A stretch of DNA of 33,378 nucleotides from contig DYNS01000003.1 of the NCBI GenBank assembly GCA_020720965.1, positions 1 to 33,378 of the forward strand. The letters are read 5' to 3'. The position numbers and the translations under genes were made by a program. The DNA comes from Anaerolinea sp. GTDB taxonomy: Bacteria; Chloroflexota; Anaerolineae; Anaerolineales; Villigracilaceae. Shown here piece by piece: positions 8,247 to 15,368 of this stretch. The stretch's first letter is position 1. Each line of letters opens with the position of its first letter. The notes under the pieces were generated by a model. It had not been told where the DNA came from, ran no database searches, and saw nothing but the letters and a program-made list of their open reading frames with translations.

Positions 8247-8441
8247 TCAGGTGCAGCCTCCCCCGCCGCCAACGGTGTAACCGCAGAGGGGGCATTCTAA
8301 ATCCAGCATTCCGTTGTAGTCCAGAATCCCTTGCTTGCATTGCGGGCAAGGTGAGCCGCGTTTTGCGGGGGCAGGGGGCGGGGCTGGCTCCAGGTTAAGG
8401 TTGAGCGGAGCAAGGCGCGGGGCGTTTGGTTTTTCCATCAT
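8247..8441 (-). CDS. Small zinc-ribbon protein
   Basis: A 64-residue protein. A Pro/Ala/Leu-rich N-terminus of ~30 residues is followed by CPQCKQGILDYNGMLDLECP-type zinc-ribbon spacing (CPQC ... CPLC), then a glycine run and a final Cys-Thr (GGGGGCT). Two CxxC knuckles separated by 16 residues strongly suggest one bound zinc. I do not recognise a named family. It lies between the anti-sigma factor and the disulfide oxidoreductase in the same direction. The start is uncertain (two adjacent ATGs, no good ribosome-binding site). The cysteine pairs make chance coding unlikely. Confidence 0.65.
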   Translation of the reverse strand: MMEKPNAPRLAPLNLNLEPAPPPAPAKRGSPCPQCKQGILDYNGMLDLECPLCGYTVGGGGGCT

Positions 8442-8477
8442 TCGATGCGAAAGGGGACGAAAAGTGGCAAAGGGTTA

Positions 8478-8747
8478 TTATCCCTTTTTGGTGACGAGGT
8501 AATCCAGTTTAAGGGCTTGCATGAGCCGCCCATGTACGCCTTGGGGTACGGAGGTGCTTTGGGCGCTTTGGTGATACAGGTAGATGGTTTTGTTAAGGGT
8601 ATCTACCACCACGCGGCAGTTTTCACATTCTGCAATGTGGCGCTCAATTTCGCGGCAAATTTGCTCGCTGGCTTCGCCTTCCACATAATCCCCCAAGGAG
8701 GCGAGCAATTGCTGGCAGGTGATGTCGTGTTCGTGTTCGTGAGGCAT
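8478..8747 (-). CDS. RsrA-like zinc-binding anti-sigma factor (zf-HC2)
   Basis: An 89-residue soluble protein with the ZAS motif HIAECENC (His-x3-Cys-x2-Cys). Counting from the start, C11, C31, H37, C41 and C44 sit at the positions I remember for Streptomyces RsrA, where C11, H37, C41 and C44 bind zinc and form the redox switch. There is no transmembrane helix, as in RsrA. It begins 2 nt after the stop of the ECF sigma gene, the usual sigma/anti-sigma arrangement. Inference: under disulfide stress the cysteines oxidise, zinc is released and the sigma factor is freed. RsrA's C3, C61 and C62 are not present, and position 3 is His. The family call is firm; redox sensing is inferred. Confidence 0.85.
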   Translation of the reverse strand: MPHEHEHDITCQQLLASLGDYVEGEASEQICREIERHIAECENCRVVVDTLNKTIYLYHQSAQSTSVPQGVHGRLMQALKLDYLVTKKG

Positions 8748-8749
8748 CT

Positions 8750-9349
8750 CTAAGGCTCCGGTTGGATACGCTCTTTGTAGTAAGTGGATAGAATTTCTCT
8801 CAGGGCAAGCCGGGCGCGTAAAAGACGGGTTTTGATGGCGGTTTCGGTGAGGTTCAGGGCTTCGCCGGTTTCTTTAATGGATAAGCCTTCCATATCGCGC
8901 AGGATGAAGACAATTCGCAGTTTTTCGGGCAATTTCTGAATGGCAAAGTCTAACTGGGTTTTAGACTCGGTAGAAAGCAGTTCCTGCTCTGGCAGGCAGC
9001 ACCAATCCGAAAACAGTTCCGGGCGGGGCAGGTCGGCTTCCTCTTCTTGCGGTTCCGCGTCTATGGATGTTTCGGGGCGTTTGCGCCGCAGCAGCATGAG
9101 GGCTTCGTTGGCGGCAATGCGGTACAGCCAGGTGGAAAGACTGGAACGCCCTTCAAAATCTTTGAGATGCTGCATGGCTTTCAGGAAGGTGTTTTGCAAC
9201 ACATCTTCCGCATCCTGCTCATTGGCGAGCATTTTGAGCGCAAGGCGATAAATGGGGGTGTAATACTGCTCCACCAGGCGGGCAAATTCCGAGCGGCTGC
9301 CTGCGCGTAGGGCTTCTAGCGAGATAGGTTGGGTTAAAGTTTCATCCAT
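8750..9349 (-). CDS. ECF (extracytoplasmic function) RNA polymerase sigma factor
   Basis: A 199-residue sigma-70 family protein with only regions 2 and 4. Region 2 reads FARLVEQYYTPIYRLALKML, then DAEDVLQNTFLKAMQHL and STWLYRIAANEALMLLRR. A ~30-residue acidic linker follows. Region 4 reads LPEKLRIVFILRDMEGLSIKE with helix-turn-helix residues GEALNLTETAIKTRLLRARLALR. The downstream gene is its presumed zinc anti-sigma factor. No ribosome-binding site is visible ahead of the ATG at 9349. Upstream is TGTAACC with CATCTA 16 nt later, which looks ECF-like but abuts the start codon, so autoregulation cannot be read from it. Likely targets include the disulfide oxidoreductase and OsmC genes downstream. 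Confidence 0.92.
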   Translation of the reverse strand: MDETLTQPISLEALRAGSRSEFARLVEQYYTPIYRLALKMLANEQDAEDVLQNTFLKAMQHLKDFEGRSSLSTWLYRIAANEALMLLRRKRPETSIDAEPQEEEADLPRPELFSDWCCLPEQELLSTESKTQLDFAIQKLPEKLRIVFILRDMEGLSIKETGEALNLTETAIKTRLLRARLALREILSTYYKERIQPEP

Positions 9350-9455
9350 TAGATGCTCAATTTTTACAAAAGGTTACAAACACCACCGAAGTATAACTGA
9401 AATGATTGGCAAGTTAGAAAGTACAATATCCTATCAACCCCAAGGAGAAAACCGT

Positions 9456-9785
9456 ATGGCAACAGACGAAGACTTTATTCGCTTTGTGGCGGAACAAATC
9501 TCACCCGCCGGGCGTGTGCGTTACCGCAAAATGTTCGGTGAATACGCTCTCTACCTGGACGAGAAAGTGATTGCGCTTGTGTGTGACAATCAGCTTTTTC
9601 TAAAACCTACTGGTGCGGGCAAAACCCTGCTTGGCGATTCCATTACCTATGCCCCGCCTTACCCTGGCGCGAAACCTTACTTTTTGTTGGAATTTTTGGA
9701 AGACGGCGATTTTTTGGCAGAAGTGGCACAGGCAACCGCCCGCGAGCTGCCTCCTCCCAAGCCCAAAAAGCGAAAAAGCGCCTAA
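9456..9785 (+). CDS. TfoX N-terminal domain protein
   Basis: A 109-residue protein consisting only of a TfoX-N domain: RVRYRKMFGEYALYLDEKVIALVCDNQLFLKPT, read in sections, is the family core, followed by PPYPGAKPYFLLE and a basic tail (PKPKKRKSA). Stand-alone TfoX-N proteins are common and mostly uncharacterised; the name comes from the competence regulator TfoX/Sxy, but function cannot be transferred. The start is the ATG at 9456, with AAGGAG (9442-9447) 8 nt upstream; an earlier in-frame ATG at 9402 lacks this. It is divergent from the sigma factor and overlaps the convergent moeZ-like gene by 4 nt. Confidence 0.85.
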   Translation: MATDEDFIRFVAEQISPAGRVRYRKMFGEYALYLDEKVIALVCDNQLFLKPTGAGKTLLGDSITYAPPYPGAKPYFLLEFLEDGDFLAEVAQATARELPPPKPKKRKSA

Positions 9786-10921
9786 TAAACTGCCAGGCTG
9801 GGGTCTACCTCCCGCGCCCAGGCATGGATGCCCCCTTGCAGGTTTTTTACCCGGCGGAAGCCTGCCGCCGTTAAGAGACCCACCGCTCGGCTGGAGCGAG
9901 TCCCTGCCCGGCATAGCACGACCATTTCGCGGGCAGAATCCAACTCGGAAAGGCGGGCGGCGAGAGTCCCTAGCGGGATATTCAGCGCCCCCGGCAGGGC
10001 GGAGATTTGCAGTTCGTGTGGCTCGCGCACGTCCAACAGCAGGGGCGCCGAGTCGGTTTGTAAACGGCGGGCAAGTTCTGGGGCGGTAATGTCCCAGTCT
10101 TCCGCGCTGACGGGGTGGTTCTGTCCCGGAACGCCGCAGAAGGCTTCGTAATCTATCAGTTGGGTAATTTGTGGGTTCTCGCCGCAAATGCGGCATTGGG
10201 GGTTTTTTCGCAGGGTTACAAAGTCGAAGGACATATCCAACGCATTGTAGAGCAGCAGCCGCCCTTGCAGGGTGTCTCCGATGCCCAGCAAAATTTTGAG
10301 AGCTTCGGTGGCTTGAATGGAGCCAATAACCCCCGGCAGAACGCCCAGCACGCCGCCTTCGGCGCAGGTCGGCACAAGCCCCGGCGGGGGCGGCTCTGGG
10401 AAGAGGCAGCGGTAGCAGGGACCGGTGCGAGCGTCAAAGACGCTGGCTTGCCCGTCAAAGCGGAAGATGGAGCCGTAAACCAGGGGTTTGCCGAGCAGGA
10501 CGGCAACATCGTTGCTGAGGTAGCGGGTGGGGAAGTTGTCGCTTCCGTCTATCAGCACGTCGTAGTTGGCGGCAATTTGCAGGGCGTTGGCGGAGGTGAA
10601 GGGTTGGTCGTAGGTTTCCACTTTGGCGTCTGGGTTGATGTCCAACATGCGGGCGCGGGCGCTTTCCACTTTGCGTTTGCCCAGGCTGGACATTCCATGC
10701 GCGATTTGGCGCTGCAGGTTGGTTTCTTCCACCACGTCATAATCTAATAGCCCAATGCGCCCCACGCCAGCGGCGGCGAGGTAGAGGGCTATGGGCGAAC
10801 CAAGCCCGCCTGCGCCGATGATGAGGGCAGAGGCGTTGTGTAGTTTTTGCTGCCCTGTCAGCCCCACTTCGGGGATGAGCAGGTGACGGGAGTAACGGAG
10901 GATTTGGTCGTGGGTGAGCAT
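9782..10921 (-). CDS. moeZ: MoeZ-type sulfur-carrier adenylyltransferase with C-terminal rhodanese domain
   Basis: A 379-residue E1-like enzyme. The N-terminal ThiF/MoeB domain has ALIIGAGGLGSPIALYLAAAGVG-type nucleotide binding (GAGGLGSP), DYDVVEETNLQRQ, DGSDNFPTRYL, and the zinc cysteine pairs CYRC and CRIC. The C-terminal rhodanese domain (about residues 270-379) carries LLLDVREPHEL and the active-site loop VVLCRAGTRSSRAVG with its catalytic Cys. The family adenylates the C-terminal Gly-Gly of a ubiquitin-like sulfur carrier and passes sulfur to make a thiocarboxylate. The adjacent gene encodes just such a carrier, and cysE/cysK precede it. The role here is therefore probably cysteine synthesis, as for mycobacterial MoeZ/CysO, though molybdopterin synthesis is not excluded. 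Confidence 0.88.
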   Translation of the reverse strand: MLTHDQILRYSRHLLIPEVGLTGQQKLHNASALIIGAGGLGSPIALYLAAAGVGRIGLLDYDVVEETNLQRQIAHGMSSLGKRKVESARARMLDINPDAKVETYDQPFTSANALQIAANYDVLIDGSDNFPTRYLSNDVAVLLGKPLVYGSIFRFDGQASVFDARTGPCYRCLFPEPPPPGLVPTCAEGGVLGVLPGVIGSIQATEALKILLGIGDTLQGRLLLYNALDMSFDFVTLRKNPQCRICGENPQITQLIDYEAFCGVPGQNHPVSAEDWDITAPELARRLQTDSAPLLLDVREPHELQISALPGALNIPLGTLAARLSELDSAREMVVLCRAGTRSSRAVGLLTAAGFRRVKNLQGGIHAWAREVDPSLAVY

Positions 10922-10935
10922 GATAGGGATAGGGG

Positions 10936-11208
10936 TTAGCCGCCGGTGACGGAGGGGACGATTTTGAGGGTGTCTTCGGGGCGCAGTGGGGTTTGCAGCC
11001 CTTGCAGGGTGCGGATGTTTTCCTGGTTGAGGAAGATGTTAATGTGGCGGCGCAGCCTTCCGGCGGGGTCGAAGAGGTGGGGGGTCATTTGGGGGTATTG
11101 GCTGGTGAGGTGTTGCAGGGCTTCTTGCACGGTTTCGCCTTCCAGCGGGAGTTCGGTTTGGTCTTGCAGGTAATACTTTAGCAGGGCGGGGACGCGGAGG
11201 CGAGGCAT
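10936..11208 (-). CDS. CysO/MoaD-like ubiquitin-fold sulfur-carrier protein
   Basis: A 90-residue beta-grasp protein that ends in ...IVPSVTGG. The terminal Gly-Gly is the site of adenylation and thiocarboxylation. HINIFLNQENIRTLQGL and the GETVQEALQHL region resemble mycobacterial CysO more than MoaD. It sits 14 nt upstream of the moeZ-like activator and 20 nt downstream of cysE. A perfect TATAAT 6 nt before the ATG suggests it can also be transcribed on its own as a leaderless message. Inference: it delivers sulfide to O-acetylserine or O-phosphoserine on the cysteine synthase. A Mec-type (JAMM) protease to release cysteine is not in the window. A ThiS/MoaD role is the alternative. Confidence 0.85.
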   Translation of the reverse strand: MPRLRVPALLKYYLQDQTELPLEGETVQEALQHLTSQYPQMTPHLFDPAGRLRRHINIFLNQENIRTLQGLQTPLRPEDTLKIVPSVTGG

Positions 11209-11214
11209 GGATGA

Positions 11215-11220
11215 ATTATA
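11215..11220 (-). promoter_or_regulatory. -10 box (TATAAT) 6 nt before the sulfur-carrier start
   Basis: A perfect TATAAT lies 6 nt upstream of the ATG at 11208, with no Shine-Dalgarno sequence between. This is the spacing expected for a leaderless internal promoter. There is no good -35 hexamer. Confidence 0.45.
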
Positions 11221-11228
11221 CCGCCTTG

Positions 11229-11975
11229 CTAAATCATAAATTCGATGCCGTCCCAGGCATCTTGCACCGGGGCGTGGATGTGATGCGGGTGGGAATGTCC
11301 TTGCACGCGGGTTTCCAGGTCATCCACCCGCGTCATCAAATCCTGAATGGCGGCGGCGAAGACATCCGGTAGGGCGGCGTGGTTCAGGTCGGGGGCATCG
11401 GAGGCGTGATGCGGCTGGGAGCGGCGCACGATTTGGCCCGGCACGCCCACCAGGACGGAGTTTTCTGGCGCGGGCTTTACGATGACGGCATTGGCGCCGA
11501 TGCGGCTATCTGCGCCGATAGTGATGTTGCCCAACACTTTTGCGCCTGCGCCAATCGTCACCCGGTCTCCGATGGTGGGGTGGCGTTTGCCTTTGTTCAG
11601 CGAGGTTCCGCCCAGGGTGACGCCGTGATACAGGGTAACGTCATCGCCTACGATGGCGGTTTCGCCGATGACGACCCCCATGCCATGGTCGATGAAGACT
11701 CTTCGCCCGATTTGGGCGCCGGGGTGAATTTCTATGCCGGTGATGCCCCGCGCCAGTTGAGAAACCCAACGGGCGGGCAGTGTTGCGCCGCGAAGCCAAA
11801 GCCAGCGGCTGATTTTATGCGCCCAAACGGCGTGCAGGCCGGGGTAGAGCAGGGCAATTTCCAGCCCGGAGCGGGCTGCCGGGTCGCGTTGCAGGGCGGA
11901 GGCAATGTCTTCCCGCACGGAGGCGAAGAAGCCCAGGCGCGACAATGTTTGAGGGGTGGGGAGAGTGGTTTCCAT
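11229..11975 (-). CDS. cysE: Serine O-acetyltransferase
   Basis: A 248-residue left-handed beta-helix acetyltransferase that converts L-serine and acetyl-CoA to O-acetylserine, the substrate of cysteine synthase. Seen: N-terminal helical segment [20 protein letters not shown]; hexapeptide core with catalytic His in [43 protein letters not shown]; and [20 protein letters not shown]. It resembles the shorter SAT type of Gram-positives and cyanobacteria. The last ~50 residues form an odd tail with a DLETRV helix and a His cluster (HSHPHHIH), not part of the usual feedback-inhibition C-terminus. It lies 15 nt after cysK in the same operon and has no clear ribosome-binding site. Confidence 0.92.
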   Translation of the reverse strand: METTLPTPQTLSRLGFFASVREDIASALQRDPAARSGLEIALLYPGLHAVWAHKISRWLWLRGATLPARWVSQLARGITGIEIHPGAQIGRRVFIDHGMGVVIGETAIVGDDVTLYHGVTLGGTSLNKGKRHPTIGDRVTIGAGAKVLGNITIGADSRIGANAVIVKPAPENSVLVGVPGQIVRRSQPHHASDAPDLNHAALPDVFAAAIQDLMTRVDDLETRVQGHSHPHHIHAPVQDAWDGIEFMI

Positions 11976-11990
11976 AGGTGGGTGAAGGGG

Positions 11991-12923
11991 TTAATCCGCC
12001 AGGTGGGCGTACAGGGCGGAGGAGAGGTAACGTTCGCCAAACGAGGGAATGATGACGACAAACATCTTGCCCGCGTTTTGGGGGCGGCTGGCAGCCTGGA
12101 GCGCCGCCCAGGTTGCCGCGCCGGAGGAGATTCCGGTGAGGATGCCTTCCTCCCTTGCCAGGCGGCGGGCGGTTTCCAGGGCGTTTTCATCCGTCACGCG
12201 GATAATTTCGTCATAAATTTGGGTGTTTAGCGCCTTTGGCACAAACCCCGCCCCAATTCCCTGAATTTTATGTGCGCCTTTTTGCCCGCCGGAAAGGACG
12301 GGGGAGGCATCTGGCTCTACCGCAATGACCTGTACCGATGCTTTCAGCGCCTTCAAGGCCTCCCCGGTCCCGGTGATGGTCCCGCCCGTGCCGACTCCAG
12401 CGACCAGGGCATTCACCTGCCCTTCGGTGTCTCGCCAAATTTCCAGGGCGGTGCTGCGGCGGTGAATGGCTGGGTTTGCCGGGTTTTCAAATTGCTGGGG
12501 CATAAAATAGGTTTGCGGGTCGCTGGCAACCAGTTCTTCGGCACGGCGGATGGCTCCGCCCATGCCTTCGGCGCCGGGGGTTAGCACAAGTTCGGCACCC
12601 TAGGCGCGGAGCAACATGCGGCGTTCTTTGCTCATTGTCTCCGGCATGAACAAGATGCACCGGTAGCCTTTGGCGGCGGCGACCATTGCCAGGGCGATGC
12701 CGGTGTTACCGCTGGTGGGTTCCACAATCACCCGATTGGGGGTTAGGGAGCCGCTTTGTTCGGCGGCTTCAATCATCGCCAAGCCAATGCGGTCTTTTAC
12801 GCTTTTGGCAGGGTTGAAGAATTCCAGTTTGAGCAGGATGGTGGCGGCGGTGGGGTTCATTCGGTTCAGGCGCACGAGGGGGGTGTTGCCCACGAGGGCG
12901 GTAATGTTGGAGGCGATATTCAT
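11991..12923 (-). pseudogene. cysK: Cysteine synthase gene interrupted by a single in-frame amber codon
   Basis: The full frame codes for 310 residues of O-acetylserine sulfhydrylase. Visible: [26 protein letters not shown] with the PLP lysine at residue 43; [28 protein letters not shown]; and C-terminal [15 protein letters not shown]. Codon 108 (12602-12600) is TAG, in RRMLLRA[17 protein letters not shown], where relatives normally have Tyr ([12 protein letters not shown]). Frame and residues are perfect on both sides, so this is one base change from TAC or TAT. A strong start is present (AAAGGA 8 nt before the ATG at 12923). Possibilities: a sequencing error, a fresh mutation, read-through, or restart at the GTG five codons later. 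The N-terminal fragment (107 aa) and C-terminal fragment (about 199 aa) would not be active separately as far as known. Confidence 0.85.
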
Positions 12924-12945
12924 ATTGAAAGTCCTTTTTTGGTAT

Positions 12946-13057
12946 AAAAAAACGTCACCCAAACCCACAGCAGGCAAAATAAAAGAACGGCGCAAAATCG
13001 CCATGTGGGGTCACATGCGGGATTCGTGCGCCGTTCTTCGGGGGTCGGGTGACGTTT
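12946..13057 (-). promoter_or_regulatory. Nested hairpins and terminator-like element in the cysK leader
   Basis: On the minus strand, the outer arms AAACGTCACCC (13057-13047) and GGGTGACGTTT (12960-12950) pair perfectly over 11 bp and lead into seven T. Inside, AAGAACGGCGC (13038-13028) pairs with GCGCCGTTCTT (12993-12983), followed by TTATTTT. The innermost stem is CATGTG/CACATG (13017-13012 with 13007-13002). Both larger stems could stop transcription about 30-70 nt before the cysK start. Upstream, GCGGCGG/CCGCCGC (13093-13087 with 13077-13071) forms another hairpin overlapping the leader ORF. Confidence 0.6.
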
Positions 13058-13077
13058 GAGGGGCGAAGATGCGGCGG

Positions 13078-13119
13078 TTACGAACCCCGCCGCAGACAGG
13101 AGCAAAGTAAGGTGAACAT
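13078..13119 (-). CDS. Putative cysteine leader peptide upstream of cysK
   Basis: A 13-residue ORF, MFTLLCSCLRRGS, opens exactly 7 nt downstream of the -10 box of the cysK promoter, so its mRNA would be leaderless. Codons 6 and 8 are Cys (TGC, TGT). The stop falls in the loop of the first leader hairpin, so a ribosome waiting at the Cys codons would mask the 5' arm of that hairpin. Cys-codon leaderless ORFs that attenuate cysteine operons are known in mycobacteria; this one has only two Cys codons. It is too short for statistics, so the support is position, composition and the downstream hairpins. Confidence 0.5.
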   Translation of the reverse strand: MFTLLCSCLRRGS

Positions 13120-13126
13120 AGGCGTT

Positions 13127-13154
13127 ATTTTACCGGTAGATGGGGAAATGTCAA
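13127..13154 (-). promoter_or_regulatory. Promoter of the cysK-cysE-cysO-moeZ operon
   Basis: TTGACA (13154-13149), a 16-nt spacer and TAAAAT (13132-13127) are followed 7 nt later by the leader ORF ATG. It lies between the EF-G2 terminator and the cysK leader and accounts for the rest of the 310-nt gap between cysK and EF-G2. Confidence 0.75.
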
Positions 13155-13200
13155 GGAAATTAGATAATTTTAGTAGAAATTTATATTTTCTCAGGCGCAT

Positions 13201-13229
13201 AAAAAAGCCGGGGATTTCTCCCCGGCTTT
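13201..13229 (-). terminator. Rho-independent terminator after EF-G2
   Basis: An 11-bp perfect stem, AAAGCCGGGGA with TCCCCGGCTTT, has a 4-nt loop and runs into six T on the minus strand, a few bases after the EF-G2 stop. Confidence 0.93.
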
Positions 13230-13233
13230 GGTT

Positions 13234-15318
13234 TTACTCTTCTTTCTTCAATTCCATTTCTTTCTTGTGCGCTTCCATAATTGGCTGCGCCAGGTGTTGA
13301 GGTACAACGTCGTAGTGGTCGTGTTCCATTGTGAAGTAGCCGCGCCCGCCGGTGAGAGAGCGGAGTTGGGTGGTGTAGCGGGTCATTTCTGCCATTGGCA
13401 CATGGGCTACAACGGTGGTGTTGCCGCGTTCCGCTTCGGTGCCTTGCACGCGCCCGCGCCGGGTGTTCATATCGCCCATCACATCGCCCAGGTGACTATC
13501 CGGTACGGTGACGCGGACGGACATAATCGGCTCGAAGAGGACGGGTCCGGCATCGTGTACGGCGAGTTTGAAGGCTTCGCGCCCGGCGGTTTCAAAGGCG
13601 ACCGGTTTAGAGTCTACGGGGTGTTCTTTGCCGTCATACACAATGACTTTGACGTTGCTCATGGGGTAGCCTGCAAATACGCCTTTTTCCAGCGCGGCGT
13701 GGATGCCTTTTTCGATGGGGGGCAGGTAAGAGCGGGAGAGGTTCATGCCTACGAGCTCATCGGTAAATTCAAAGTCGGCTTCGTGGTAGGGTTCAATTCG
13801 CAGATGAACTTCGCCGAATTGCCCAGAGCCGCCGCTTTGCTTTTTGTGGCGATATTGGGCGCTGGCTTTGCGGGTGATGCCCTCCCGGTACGGGATTTTG
13901 GGTTCTTCGATGAGGATGCCAACCTGGAACTTGGTCTGGGCGCGGTGAATGACGACGTCGATGTGCTGGTCGCCCATGCCTTGCAGAATGGTCTGCCCGG
14001 TGGCATGTTCGTTGTGCCAGGAGAGGGTCATATCCTCTTCGCAAAGGCGGGTGAGAGTGGGTGAGATTTTGGCGGCGTCTGCCTGGGTTTTGGGGTGAAC
14101 GGCAACCCGGTAGAGGGCGGCGGGGTATTGGGGAGCGGGGACGATAATCGGGTGGTTTTTCTCGCAGAGGGTGTCGCCGGTGACGGTGACGCTGAGTTTG
14201 GTAACGGTGGCAATATCGCCTGCGTGGGCAACTTTTACGGGGAGTGATTCTTTGCCGCGCTGAATGTGTAAGCCTGCCATGCGCTCGTCTGCGCCTTTGG
14301 TTTGGTTCCATAGATGAACGTCATTATGAATACTGCCAGACATGACCTTGAAGTAGGTCATCTTGCCCACAAAGGGGTCGGCGGTGGTTTTCCAAACGTA
14401 GAGGGCAATGGGACCTTGTTCGCTGTAAGCCAGTTTTTCCTCTTCGCCATTTTTGCCTTGGGCGGCGGTTTGCGGTCGTTCTGCCGGGCTGGGCATCAGG
14501 TCTATGATGGCATTGAGCAGGGGCGCTACGGCTTTTTCGTGTCCTGGGGCAGAGACGAAGACCGGGGCGAAGGTTCCAGCCACGACAACCTCTTTTAGTC
14601 CGCGCAGCAGTTCTTCTTCACTGAGGCTGCCTTGTTCAAAGAACTTTTCCATCAGGGTGTCATCGCCTTCGGCGGCGGCTTCTACCAGCTGCATGTGGGC
14701 TTCTTGGGCGGCTGATTGGTATTCGGCGGGGATGGGAGATGCGGTTTTGCCATCTCCGAGGTAGGCTTTCATGCCAATCAGGTCGATGACCCCGTGAAAG
14801 TCCAGTTTTTCGCCTAGGGGCAGTTGGGCTTTTACAACGCGGGTGCTTGTTCTCTTGGCAAAGTCTTCTATGGCTTCGTAGGCTTTGGCAAAATCAGCAT
14901 TTTCCCTGTCCATTTTGTTGATGACGACAAGGCGGGGCAGTTGAAAGGTGTCGCAGTAGTTCCAGGCTAGTTCTGTGCCAACTTCCACACCGGCAACTGA
15001 GTCGATGAGGACGACTGCGCCATCGGCTACGCTGAGGGCGGAAATCATTTCGCCGATGAAGTCGGTAAAGCCGGGGGCGTCTAATACGTTGACTTTGTGG
15101 TCGCGGTATTCCACTGGCATTACGCTGGTGTAAAGCGAAATTTTGCGGCGAATTTCTTCTTCGTCATAGTCCGAAACAGAACTGCCATCGTCCACTTTAC
15201 CAAGACGGTTGGAGCCGCCGGTAAAATGCAAAAATGCCTCCGACATCATCGTTTTTCCGGCGCCGCCGTGGGCGACCAGTGCGATGTTGCGGAGGTACTC
15301 GGTCGTGTACTCTTTCAT
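13234..15318 (-). CDS. EF-G-like translational GTPase (EF-G2 type)
   Basis: A 694-residue five-domain GTPase. The P-loop is AHGGAGKTMMSEAFL, not the AHIDAGKT of canonical EF-G. Switch II reads LDAPGFTDFIGE, so the His of DTPGH is Phe. NKMD (G4) is intact. Domain IV and V sequences such as SGGSGQFGEVHLRIEP and TGGRGYFTMEHDHYD are present. These changes match the EF-G-like (EF-G2) paralogue family, whose GTPase activity is low or altered and whose role is not settled. AAGGAG lies 9 nt before the ATG. It is a single gene between a good promoter and a strong terminator. It is not the main elongation factor, which would carry the canonical motifs. Confidence 0.9.
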   Translation of the reverse strand: MKEYTTEYLRNIALVAHGGAGKTMMSEAFLHFTGGSNRLGKVDDGSSVSDYDEEEIRRKISLYTSVMPVEYRDHKVNVLDAPGFTDFIGEMISALSVADGAVVLIDSVAGVEVGTELAWNYCDTFQLPRLVVINKMDRENADFAKAYEAIEDFAKRTSTRVVKAQLPLGEKLDFHGVIDLIGMKAYLGDGKTASPIPAEYQSAAQEAHMQLVEAAAEGDDTLMEKFFEQGSLSEEELLRGLKEVVVAGTFAPVFVSAPGHEKAVAPLLNAIIDLMPSPAERPQTAAQGKNGEEEKLAYSEQGPIALYVWKTTADPFVGKMTYFKVMSGSIHNDVHLWNQTKGADERMAGLHIQRGKESLPVKVAHAGDIATVTKLSVTVTGDTLCEKNHPIIVPAPQYPAALYRVAVHPKTQADAAKISPTLTRLCEEDMTLSWHNEHATGQTILQGMGDQHIDVVIHRAQTKFQVGILIEEPKIPYREGITRKASAQYRHKKQSGGSGQFGEVHLRIEPYHEADFEFTDELVGMNLSRSYLPPIEKGIHAALEKGVFAGYPMSNVKVIVYDGKEHPVDSKPVAFETAGREAFKLAVHDAGPVLFEPIMSVRVTVPDSHLGDVMGDMNTRRGRVQGTEAERGNTTVVAHVPMAEMTRYTTQLRSLTGGRGYFTMEHDHYDVVPQHLAQPIMEAHKKEMELKKEE

Positions 15319-15368
15319 GGAGCCCTTCTCCTTATAAAATGTATTAGAAAAAGATAGCGCAGGGCTGG

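Noticed and set aside
9350-9380. Autoregulated ECF promoter (TGTAACC with CATCTA 16 nt later) before the sigma gene
   Set aside because: The -10-like part abuts the ATG, so transcription would start inside the gene and no later start codon fits.
11991-12587. The two cysK halves as two independent genes
   Set aside because: They are in the same frame, separated only by one TAG inside a conserved segment, and together make a standard-length CysK.
12950-13057. Nested palindrome read as a miniature inverted-repeat transposon
   Set aside because: There is no target-site duplication and no second copy in the window, and the outer stem leads directly into a T tract facing cysK.
12924-13130. T-box or SAM riboswitch upstream of cysK
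   Set aside because: No T-box consensus (AGGGTGGNACCGCG) or SAM-riboswitch core is visible; the hairpins and leader ORF fit attenuation better.
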